A stretch of 64,000 nucleotides of DNA from Antiquaquibacter oligotrophicus (GTDB lineage Bacteria; Actinomycetota; Actinomycetes; Actinomycetales; Microbacteriaceae). The translations under genes and the position numbers were made by a program. The stretch is taken from the NCBI RefSeq assembly GCF_020535405.1, contig NZ_CP085036.1, positions 1,922,001 through 1,986,000 on the forward strand, in the 5' to 3' direction. The notes beneath the pieces are model-generated. The model was not told the DNA's origin and made no database searches. It worked only from the letters and a program-made list of their open reading frames with translations. Positions within the stretch are counted from its first letter, which is position 1. Every line of letters begins with the position of its first letter. Of this stretch, positions 54,535-62,900 are shown piece by piece.

Positions 54535-55587
54535 ATGGTGGTTTCGAGGACGGTGAGCCGTAAGCTGCTCATCGCTGCTGGTGCAAGCCTTGCCACTGTT
54601 GGTTTGCTGGCCGGTTGTGCTGCTGGTACGCCGACGGACACGGGCACGGAGACTGGTGGTGGAGAGTCCACTGGTGGGAACGATGAGACGGGTGACACGG
54701 TTGTCATCGGTTTCTCGGGTCCTGCTGCTGACCACGGCTGGTTGGGTGCTATTAACTCGGCTGCTATTGCTGAGGCGGCGAAGTACCCGGACATTGAGCT
54801 GAAGGTTGCGGAGGGTACTAACGACGCGAACCTGCAGATCAGCCAGGTTGAGACGTTTGTCAACGAGGGTGTTGACGCGATCGTTCTGCTTCCGACCGAT
54901 GGTGCGGCGCTGACGGAGGCTGCTATTGCGGCGATGGAGGCTGGTGTTCCGGTTGTGAACGTTGACCGTGAGTTCTCGAGCCCGTTCGCGGCTCGTACCA
55001 CGATCCTCGGTGACAACTACGGTATGGGTGTTTCGGCTGGTACGTACATTTGTGAGCAGCTGGGTGACAACCCGGATGCGGTGATCGCTGAGATCGCTGG
55101 TATTGACTCGCTTCCGCTGACGCAGGACCGCACGCAGGGCTTCAACGATGCTCTTGCTGACTGTGGTCTGTCGGTGTCCAACCGTGTTGCTGCTGACTTC
55201 ACCGTTGCCGGTGGTGAGGCTGTGACCTCGCAGCTGCTGTCGGCTGCACCGCAGATCGACGCGATCTGGAACCACGATGACGACCAGGGCATTGGTGTCC
55301 TGGCTGCTATCGCTGCTGCCGGTCGTGACGAGTTCTTCATGGTTGGTGGTGCTGGTTCTGCCAACGCCATGCGTGAGATCCAGTCCGGTGAGTCGGTGCT
55401 CCAGGCGACGGTTATCTACCCGTCGACCCAGGCCGCTGACGGCATCCGCCTGGCACGCCTGATCGCCCAGGGCAAGGTCATGAGCGACCTCGTCGAGGCT
55501 GCGGTGCCGGCACGTATCGTGCTCTTCGCACCCGTGGTCACGGCCGAGAACGTGGAGGAGTTCCTCCCCACCGCGTTCGAGTCCTAA
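54535..55587 (+). CDS. Ribose-type sugar-binding lipoprotein (copy 2)
   Basis: 350 residues, identical to the product of 34874-35926 except Phe for Tyr at residue 331. Lipobox LAGC, RbsB-type fold. Here the gene heads an operon with a Gfo/Idh dehydrogenase, a TIM-barrel isomerase and a ROK regulator, with no ATPase or permease gene nearby. It presumably feeds the same RbsA/RbsC-type transporter encoded at 32027-34584. The same T-ending codon preference as copy 1 sets both apart from their neighbours. Confidence 0.93.
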   Translation: MVVSRTVSRKLLIAAGASLATVGLLAGCAAGTPTDTGTETGGGESTGGNDETGDTVVIGFSGPAADHGWLGAINSAAIAEAAKYPDIELKVAEGTNDANLQISQVETFVNEGVDAIVLLPTDGAALTEAAIAAMEAGVPVVNVDREFSSPFAARTTILGDNYGMGVSAGTYICEQLGDNPDAVIAEIAGIDSLPLTQDRTQGFNDALADCGLSVSNRVAADFTVAGGEAVTSQLLSAAPQIDAIWNHDDDQGIGVLAAIAAAGRDEFFMVGGAGSANAMREIQSGESVLQATVIYPSTQAADGIRLARLIAQGKVMSDLVEAAVPARIVLFAPVVTAENVEEFLPTAFES

Positions 55588-55597
55588 ACCGAACACA

Positions 55598-55633
55598 GAC
55601 GGTGCCCACGCAGAAACCTGCGTGGGCACCGTC
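55598..55633 (+). other. Hairpin after binding-protein copy 2, lacking a T-run
   Basis: Same perfect 16-bp stem as after copy 1, but followed by CCCCCC instead of CCTTTT. Because the operon continues into the dehydrogenase gene 36 bases later, the hairpin more likely stabilises the upstream mRNA or attenuates than terminates. Confidence 0.7.
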
Positions 55634-55668
55634 CCCCCCTGTACTGAAATAGAAGAAAGCGAACAAAG

Positions 55669-56844
55669 ATGTCACTGCCCCAGTCCCCTCGTGTCGCCAT
55701 GATCGGCTACGGGTTCATGGGTGCCGCCCACTCACAGGGCTGGCGTGTCGCCCCCCGGTTCTTTGACCTCCCCGCGAAGCCGCAGATGCAGCTGCTCGTG
55801 GGTCGTAGCAGTACCGGAGTCGCGGATGCCGCGGAGCGCTGGGGCTGGGCCGAGACCGCGACGGACTGGCGTGAGGCCATCTCTCGCGATGACATCGACA
55901 TCATCGACATCGTCACCCCCGGTGACTCCCACGCCGAGATCGCGATCGCCGCGCTCGACGCTGGCAAGCACGTTCTGTGCGAGAAGCCCCTCGCCAACAC
56001 GGTCGAAGAGGCCGAGGCGATGGCGGCGGCAGCCGAGCGCGCCGCAGCCAAAGGTGTCTACGCCATGCTCGGTCACACCTACCGTCGTGTCCCCGCGGTG
56101 ACCTTTGCGCGCGATCTGATCGCGGCAGGCAAGATCGGCGACATCCACCAGGTACGCGCCTCGTACCTGCAGGACTGGCTCATCGACCCCGAGGTGCCCC
56201 TCGCATGGCGCCTCCAGAAGGAGCACGCCGGTTCTGGCGCACTCGGTGACATCGGCGCCCACATCATTGACCTCACCCAGTTCGTGACGGGGCTCCTCAT
56301 CGAGTCCGTCTCGGGCACCGTCGAGACGATCATCAAGAAGCGCCCCATCCTCACCGACCACGCGTCGGGACTCGCGGGCAATAAGGGTGGCGAGGAGTTC
56401 GGCGACGTCACCGTCGACGACATTGCGCTCTTCACCGCTCGTTTTGAGGGTGGGAAGCTCGGAACGTTCGAGGCAACACGATTCTCGACCGGCCGTAAGA
56501 ACGCTCTCCGCTTCGAGATCTCCGGTTCGAAGGGTGCGATCTCCTTCGACCTCGAGGACCTCAACTCGCTCGAGTACTACGACGCGACCCTCCCCGCCGA
56601 AGAGCAGGGCTTCACCAAGATTCTCGTGACCGAGCCCGGTCACCCGTATGTTTCCGCCTGGTGGCCCGCCGGCCACATGCTCGGCTACGAGCACGCGTTC
56701 TCGCACCAGGTGAAGGATCTCATCGAAGCAATCGCCGCAGACCAGCAGCCGACGCCGACGTTCGCCGATGGACTCAAGGTCCAGCAGGTGCTCGCGGCGG
56801 TGGAAGCCAGTTCGGCAAACGGAAGCGCCTGGACCCAGGCTTAG
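55669..56844 (+). CDS. Gfo/Idh/MocA family NAD(P)-dependent sugar oxidoreductase
   Basis: 391 residues. N-terminal Rossmann domain (about 5-130) with [17 protein letters not shown] and the family [15 protein letters not shown] motif, in which Lys is catalytic. C-terminal Gfo/Idh alpha/beta domain (about 140-385) with [15 protein letters not shown] carrying the conserved Asp and His. Such enzymes oxidise sugars or inositols at C1, C2 or C3. The gene follows the binding-protein copy 2 and precedes a sugar isomerase, so its substrate is probably the imported sugar or keto-sugar. AGAAAGCGAAC-type weak ribosome site. Confidence 0.92.
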   Translation: MSLPQSPRVAMIGYGFMGAAHSQGWRVAPRFFDLPAKPQMQLLVGRSSTGVADAAERWGWAETATDWREAISRDDIDIIDIVTPGDSHAEIAIAALDAGKHVLCEKPLANTVEEAEAMAAAAERAAAKGVYAMLGHTYRRVPAVTFARDLIAAGKIGDIHQVRASYLQDWLIDPEVPLAWRLQKEHAGSGALGDIGAHIIDLTQFVTGLLIESVSGTVETIIKKRPILTDHASGLAGNKGGEEFGDVTVDDIALFTARFEGGKLGTFEATRFSTGRKNALRFEISGSKGAISFDLEDLNSLEYYDATLPAEEQGFTKILVTEPGHPYVSAWWPAGHMLGYEHAFSHQVKDLIEAIAADQQPTPTFADGLKVQQVLAAVEASSANGSAWTQA

Positions 56845-56864
56845 GAACGAGAGGGACAACACCG

Positions 56865-57872
56865 ATGTCACGACCGATTACTCTGTTCACCGGCCAGTGG
56901 GCCGACCTTCCGCTCGAGGAAGTGGCGAAGCTGGCTTCCGAGTGGGGCTATGACGGCCTCGAGCTCGCGTGCTGGGGCGACCACCTCGACCCGAGCCGTT
57001 GGGACGACGACGAGTACGTCCAGGGTCGACTTGATCTCCTCGCGAAGTACAACCTCAAGGTCTGGGTCATCTCGAACCACCTCAAGGGTCAGGCCGTCTG
57101 CGACGACCCGATCGACCAGCGTCACAAGGACATCCTTCCCCCGGCCATCTGGGGTGACGGCGACCCGGAGGGTGTGCGCCAGCGCGCCGCCGAGGAGATG
57201 AAGAACACCGCTCGTATTGCCGCCAAGCTCGGCGTCAAGACGGTTGTTGGGTTCACCGGCTCGTCCATCTGGAAGTACATCGCGATGTTCCCGCCGGCAA
57301 GCCAGGAGATGATCGACGCTGGCTACCAGGACTTCGCCGACCGCTGGAACCCGATTCTCGATGTCTTCGACGAGGTGGGCGTCCGCTTCGCGCACGAGGT
57401 TCACCCGAGCGAGATCGCGTTCGACTACTGGTCGACCGTTCGCACCCTCGAGGCCATCGGTCACCGCGAGGCGTTCGGCCTCAACTGGGACCCGAGCCAC
57501 TTCGTGTGGCAGGACCTCGACCCGGTCGGATTCCTCTACGAGTTCAAGGACCGCATTTACCACGTGGACTGCAAGGACACGAAGATGCGCGTCGGCAACG
57601 GCAAGAATGGCCGTCTCGGTTCGCTTCTCCAGTGGGCCGACGGTCGTCGCGGCTGGGACTTCATCTCGACCGGCCACGGCGATGTGCCGTGGGAGGACAG
57701 CTTCCGCATGTTGAACCAGATCGGCTATGAAGGCCCCATCTCGGTCGAGTGGGAGGATGCAGGCATGGACCGGCTCATCGGCGCCCCCGAGGCGCTCGAG
57801 TTCGTGCGCAGGCTCGCCTTCGACCCGCCCGCAGCGGCGTTCGACGCGGCCTTTAGCACGAAGACGGAATGA
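56865..57872 (+). CDS. Sugar phosphate isomerase/epimerase (xylose-isomerase-like TIM barrel)
   Basis: 335 residues from the ATG preceded by GAGAGGGA. AP-endonuclease-2-type barrel without signal peptide, hence cytoplasmic. Probable metal ligands: E in [13 protein letters not shown] in [11 protein letters not shown] and H in [10 protein letters not shown] in YHVDCKD, E in ISVEWED. Relatives include inosose and keto-sugar isomerases, epimerases and the lyases that split 3-keto-glycosides. Adjacent to the Gfo/Idh oxidoreductase, a combination widely found in oxidise-then-isomerise/eliminate sugar routes. Overlaps the ROK start by ATGA. It belongs to the same broad fold as the secreted barrels in giant proteins 1 and 3, but is not closely similar in sequence. 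Confidence 0.9.
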   Translation: MSRPITLFTGQWADLPLEEVAKLASEWGYDGLELACWGDHLDPSRWDDDEYVQGRLDLLAKYNLKVWVISNHLKGQAVCDDPIDQRHKDILPPAIWGDGDPEGVRQRAAEEMKNTARIAAKLGVKTVVGFTGSSIWKYIAMFPPASQEMIDAGYQDFADRWNPILDVFDEVGVRFAHEVHPSEIAFDYWSTVRTLEAIGHREAFGLNWDPSHFVWQDLDPVGFLYEFKDRIYHVDCKDTKMRVGNGKNGRLGSLLQWADGRRGWDFISTGHGDVPWEDSFRMLNQIGYEGPISVEWEDAGMDRLIGAPEALEFVRRLAFDPPAAAFDAAFSTKTE

Positions 57873-59083
57873 ACCGGGTCGGGCACGGTCAGCCGGATGT
57901 TGCTGACCTGCCCGTCTCAACCCCGACTGCGAGTGACACCACTCGCCGCGGCAATCTCTCGCTCGTGCTGTCGCTCGTGCATCACAAGCGAGCGATCAGT
58001 CGGGCCGAACTGACGCGCGTCACGGGGCTCAACCGTTCGACGATCGGCACTCTCGTGTCGCATCTCGTGGAGTTGGGTCTCGTGAACGAGGGCCGCGCAA
58101 GCGGCAACAGTCAGATCGGACGGCCGAGCCCCACTGTGACGCCCAATCGGTCACTCGCTGCTTTGGCGATCAATCCCGAGGTGGACGCGGTAACGGTGGG
58201 ACTCGTGGGCCTCGGCGGCGAAGTCATCCGCAAGATCCGTTTCGCCACGCTCCAATCTCCGACCCCCATCGAGGTCGCCAACATCTCGGCGGCGATCCTC
58301 GAAGGAATGAAGGTGGAGTTGGAGTCCGGCTACCGCATCGTCGGGGTGGGGGTGGGTGTTCCTGGACTCACGCGAGTCGAGGACGGCGTAGTGTCCTACG
58401 CCCCGCATCTCGGTTGGCGTGACGCGCCCGTCGCCCAACTCATCGCGGAGGCGACCGGGTACAGCGTTACGGCAGCCAACGATGCTTCGCTCGGCGCGAT
58501 CGCCGAACTCCAATTCGGCGGCGGCCAAGGATGTCAGGACCTCGTGTACCTGAACGGTGGCCCCAGCGGTATCGGCGGGGGAGTCGCGGGCGGCGGTGCC
58601 CTGCGTACGGGACGCAACGGCTACGCCGGTGAACTCGGCCACACGCTGGTGCGCACCGATGGTGCCGAATGCCACTGCGGCGGTTCCGGATGCCTGGAAA
58701 CCGAGGTGTCGCTCGCGCGCCTCCAGGAGCTCGTGGGACTCGCCGGTGCCGACATCGACGAGGTGGCGAGGGCGCTGCGCGCAAGCGACCCCACCGTGGT
58801 CATGCCGGAGATTCGTCGGCAGCTCGACTATCTCGCCATCACGTTGCGTAACGCCGTCAACGCGTTCAACCCTGAGCGGATCATCCTCGGGGGATTCCTC
58901 GCGACGCTGTACTCAATGGACCCCGACTACCTCGTATCGCAGGTGCGCGCCAGGGCGCTGCATGGTCCGGGTGAGGTTGTCGAGATTTCCGAGGCGCAGC
59001 TGGAATCGAACATCCTCATGATCGGGGCGGCCGAGCTCGCGTTTTCTCGTTTGCTCGCTGACCCTCTCATCCCGCTCCCATAA
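57869..59083 (+). CDS. ROK-family transcriptional regulator
   Basis: 404 residues, overlapping the isomerase stop by 4 bases. N-terminal winged helix (about 28-90: [24 protein letters not shown]), then ROK fold (about 95-395) with the zinc motif [13 protein letters not shown] and [13 protein letters not shown] segment. Probably the local repressor of the binding-protein/oxidoreductase/isomerase operon and perhaps of the giant secreted proteins (inference). It is a distant paralog of the ROK protein at 28048-29253. Confidence 0.9.
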   Translation: MNRVGHGQPDVADLPVSTPTASDTTRRGNLSLVLSLVHHKRAISRAELTRVTGLNRSTIGTLVSHLVELGLVNEGRASGNSQIGRPSPTVTPNRSLAALAINPEVDAVTVGLVGLGGEVIRKIRFATLQSPTPIEVANISAAILEGMKVELESGYRIVGVGVGVPGLTRVEDGVVSYAPHLGWRDAPVAQLIAEATGYSVTAANDASLGAIAELQFGGGQGCQDLVYLNGGPSGIGGGVAGGGALRTGRNGYAGELGHTLVRTDGAECHCGGSGCLETEVSLARLQELVGLAGADIDEVARALRASDPTVVMPEIRRQLDYLAITLRNAVNAFNPERIILGGFLATLYSMDPDYLVSQVRARALHGPGEVVEISEAQLESNILMIGAAELAFSRLLADPLIPLP

Positions 59084-59150
59084 TCGCTCCATACCGTTAC
59101 CCCACGGTTCTTGCTGACGACGGCGAGGCCAGTGAAAGGATCACCCGACG

Positions 59151-59678
59151 ATGTCTGGTCACATGACGCTCTCACGCTGGTGGGCTGCTGCCCTCGCCGT
59201 ACTTCTCGCGTTCACGGCGAGTGTGCTCGGCGTGGCATCCGCCGCTCAGGCCCACGGCGGGCCCATCGAGCTCACCGTGGGTGACGATGGCACGGGCATC
59301 ATCATGATGACGGCGACCTACATCGACGATGGGCACCAGGTGGAGGACATCATCGAGGCGACGGCTACGGCGGTGTCGCCGACGGGTGAACAGGTTGGCC
59401 CGCTGCAACTATTCTCGGGGGATCTCGGTCCCTTCACGTGGTCGACACGTGAACCGCTCGCCGAGGGTCAGTGGGAGGTCACGGTGACGACGACCGCGCC
59501 AGCCGATGCGACCATCACCACGCCTATGACCATTCAGTACGTGACGGACACGAGCGGACCTGCCGGCGGCCAGGGTATCGATACGACCCTGTTGTATGTG
59601 GGAATTGGTGTTGCCGCCCTAGTGCTCATCGTGTTGATCGTCCTGATTGTGCTTCGTCTTCGCGCGCGAAAGGCCTAG
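59151..59678 (+). CDS. Secreted membrane-anchored HGG-type small protein (copy 2)
   Basis: 175 residues; ATG at 59151 or in-frame ATG at 59163. A signal peptide ending AAQA leaves a mature N-terminus HGGP, as in the paralog at 36024-36563. Beta-rich extracellular domain with matching segments (DDGHQVEDIIEATATAVSPTG versus EDGHPVTEIMDPVATAVASDG), then a C-terminal membrane helix and RLRARKA tail. Function unknown; N-terminal His could bind copper by analogy with CopC. It sits directly before giant gene 4. Confidence 0.75.
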   Translation: MSGHMTLSRWWAAALAVLLAFTASVLGVASAAQAHGGPIELTVGDDGTGIIMMTATYIDDGHQVEDIIEATATAVSPTGEQVGPLQLFSGDLGPFTWSTREPLAEGQWEVTVTTTAPADATITTPMTIQYVTDTSGPAGGQGIDTTLLYVGIGVAALVLIVLIVLIVLRLRARKA

Positions 59679-59816
59679 ATGCCACTAGTCACGGGGGTAG
59701 AACGACCGGTTTGTTGAGGGGATAGATATAAGCGTCATATGTCCCCCATCCCCTTTATCTCGGGTGACAACGCGATTTTCGCGGTGTAGGGCCGTCGCGA
59801 GAGCACCGAATTTATC

Positions 59817-59845
59817 TTGACACACAACATTTAATGCCCTAATTT
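59817..59845 (+). promoter_or_regulatory. Promoter of giant gene 4
   Basis: Perfect TTGACA (59817-59822), 17-base spacer, TAATTT (59840-59845). Predicted start about 59852, giving an ~80-base leader with the word TCAATGAGGA, also found in the binding-protein leaders, and an AAAAGGAG ribosome site. Upstream, 59715-59752 (AGGGGAT ... ATCCCCTTT) can form the terminator of the HGG gene. Confidence 0.75.
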
Positions 59846-59931
59846 CAGCCTCAGTATCGATCAATGAGGATCGCCCTGTGTGTGCTCCCCTGAGGTCGGT
59901 CGACCCTTCACATCCGAAAAGGAGCAACCAG

Positions 59932-62900
59932 GTGAACATTGCAGTCCACCCTGTTCGAAGGAAGTCGCTGTTCTTAGCGATAGTGGCATCCTTCGCAATG
60001 GTGCTGGGGGTGTTGGCCCCAGTGTTTGGGGCAGCGCCCCAGGCGAAGGCGGATGATCCCGCCTTCAAAATTCTCGTCTTCGATAAGACGGCTGGCTTCC
60101 GCCACGCGTCGATTCCGGTCGCCAAGGCCGCAATCGCCGACATGGCAGCCAACCCCGTCAACCCCGCAGACGCTTTCGCAGTCGATTTCTCCGAGAACCT
60201 TCTGACCTCGACGGGAATCGGCGGCACGGATGCAGCTGTGCTGTTTAACACGGCCAACGCTGCGACGGTCAACCTCGCTCAGTACGACGCCATCGTCTTC
60301 AACTCGACGACCGGCGACATTTTCAACTCTGAGCAGGAGGCCAACTTCCGTGCCTACATCGAGGGCGGCGGCGGTTTTGCCGGTATCCACTCGGCTTCGG
60401 ACACGGAGCACCAGTGGACCTGGTACACGCAGGAGCTTGTTGGAGCGCGCTTCAACAACCACCCGGCGAACCAGACGGCGACGGTCAACATCCTCGACCG
60501 TACGAACGAGTCGACGAAGCACTTCACGAGCGACCAGTGGGTCAAGTACGACGAGTGGTACAACTTCGTCGACCTGCAGCGCGACAAGATCCACGTGCTG
60601 ATGTCCCTCGACGAGAAGTCGTACAGCCCCGGCGGTGGAGCGATGCCGGCTGACCACCCGATCGCGTGGTGTCGTCAGACCGACACGATCCGTTCCTGGT
60701 ACACGGCGCTCGGTCACACGACTGGAACCGGCAACAACAGCGGTGGCGACGGCACGGTCAACACCTACGCGATGCCTGAGTTCCGCGCCCACCTCCTCGG
60801 TGGTTTCAAGATCGCTGCCGGCACCATCCCCTCGGGTTGTGCGGCAAGCCAGTCCTCGAGCTTCGAGCAGGTCATGCTCGACGAGAACACCGTCAGCCCG
60901 ATGGCGCTGAACGTTGCCCCCGACGGCACCGTTTTCTACATCGAGCGTGACGGTCGTCTGCGTCAGATCGACCCCACCACCAACACCACCTCGACCGCGC
61001 TGACCCTCCAGGTCTACAGCGGAAACGAGGACGGTCTGCTGGGTGTGGTCCTCGACCCTGACTTCGAGGAAAACGGGTGGATTTACCTCTACTACGCTCC
61101 CACCGCAGCCAACTTGGGCGGAGACCCGACCCACAACCGGCTCTCGCGATTCACCTACAACTTCAGTACGAAGACGGCGGCGCCGTCGTCGGAGAAGATC
61201 ATTCTCAAGGTGAACACGCAGCGCAACGAGTGCTGCCACAAGGGTGGAGACATGACGTTCGATCTGAACGGCAACCTCGTCCTCGCCACCGGTGACAACA
61301 CGAACCCGTTCGCCTCGGGCGGCTACACGCCGATCGACGAGCAGCCGGGACGTGCGGCTTGGGATGCCCAGGGCACCTCGGGCAACACGAACGACCTTCG
61401 TGGAAAGCTCATCCGCATTACGCCGCAGGACGATGGCACCTACACCATCCCCGCCGGTAACCTCTTCGCCCCGGGAACGCCGCTGACGCGTCCCGAGGTT
61501 TACGCGATGGGCTTCCGTAACCCGTTCCGCATCGGACTCGACCACGAGACTGGCAACATCTTCGTGGGTGAGTACGGTCCGGACGCCGGCTCGAACAGCT
61601 CCACGCGCGGTCCTCGCGGATCGGTTGAGTGGAACGTCGTTTCGCAGCCCGGCAACTACGGTTGGCCTTACTGCCACGGCCGCAGCAACGCACAGGGTGC
61701 TGCCGGTGACGTTGGCACGGGTTGCTACAACGACTACAACTTCGCCAACTCGACGAGTGGTGCGGTCTTCAACCCGAACGCGCTGGTCAACGACTCGCCG
61801 AACAACACGGGTATGACCAACCTGCCCGCGGTGATCGCACCGACGATGTGGTACCCCAACAGCAGCAACACCTACACGCCGGAAATCGGCAGTGGCGGTG
61901 GCGCTCCGATGGGTGGCCCGACGTACGAGTACGACCCGCTGAACCCGTCGGACACGAAGTGGCCGGCGTACTGGGACGGCAAGGCGATCTTCGCCGAGTG
62001 GAACCAGGGCAAGATGTACTCCATCCAGATGGATGCAGCTACGGGAACGCAGGTCCGGAAGATCAACACGATCCTTCCCGCGATCTTCGACGCAGGCTCC
62101 GGTGGCGGTAACTTCTACCGCGGTATGGACATGGAGTGGGGACCTGACGGTGCCCTCTACGTGATCGACTGGGGTTCGGGCTTCGACGGTAACAACGCCA
62201 ACTCGTCGATCTTCCGCGTTGACTACACCGCGGGTGAGGCGTCGCCGGTTGCTCACGCATCCGCTGACGTGACGAACTCGGCAACGGCTCCGCTCGAGGT
62301 GAACTTCACCGGCGACACGAGCTTCCACCCGTTCGACTACCCGATCACGTACTCGTGGAACTTCGGCGACGGGTCTCCCGCCGTCACGACCGCGAACGCG
62401 ACCCACACCTACACGGCCAACGGGCAGTACACCGCCCAGCTGACCGTGACGGATGACCGTGGTGGCACAAGCGTGTCGAACGTCGAAATCGTGGTCGGAA
62501 ACGCCGCGCCGACGATCGAGATCGTGTTCCCCGAGAACGGTGGCTTCTTCGAGTGGGGTGACCAGATCCCCTACGAGATCGTGGTTACCGACCCGGACGC
62601 CACCGAGCCGATCGACTGTGAGAACGTGAGCCTGCTGCCGGCCCTTGGGCACGACACGCACGCGCACGACTACGGTCAGCTGTTCGGCTGTGAGGGCTAC
62701 TTCCAGACGGCTCGCGACGCAGGCCACGGCCTCGAGGCGAACCTGTTCTGGGTGCTCAGCACGACCTACCAGGACGACGGAGGTGCCGTTGGCATCCCGC
62801 TGACCGGCTACGGCTCGGCAGTGCTGAACCCGACCCTCATGCAGGCGGAGTACTACGACGCGACTGGCCAGCTCGGCCAGACCACCGGCGGAGTCCAGCT

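Larger units (their letters stand above)
54433..55635 (+). repeat. Duplicated segment copy 2 (leader, binding-protein gene, hairpin)
   Basis: Second member of the ~1203-base pair (offset 19661) with about six differences, of which one changes the protein. Same orientation as copy 1. Confidence 0.9.

Noticed and set aside
34772..55635. Composite transposon bounded by the two binding-protein copies
   Set aside because: No transposase, terminal inverted repeats or target-site duplications are visible. The repeat limits coincide with a transcription unit, so recombination or gene conversion explains it better.
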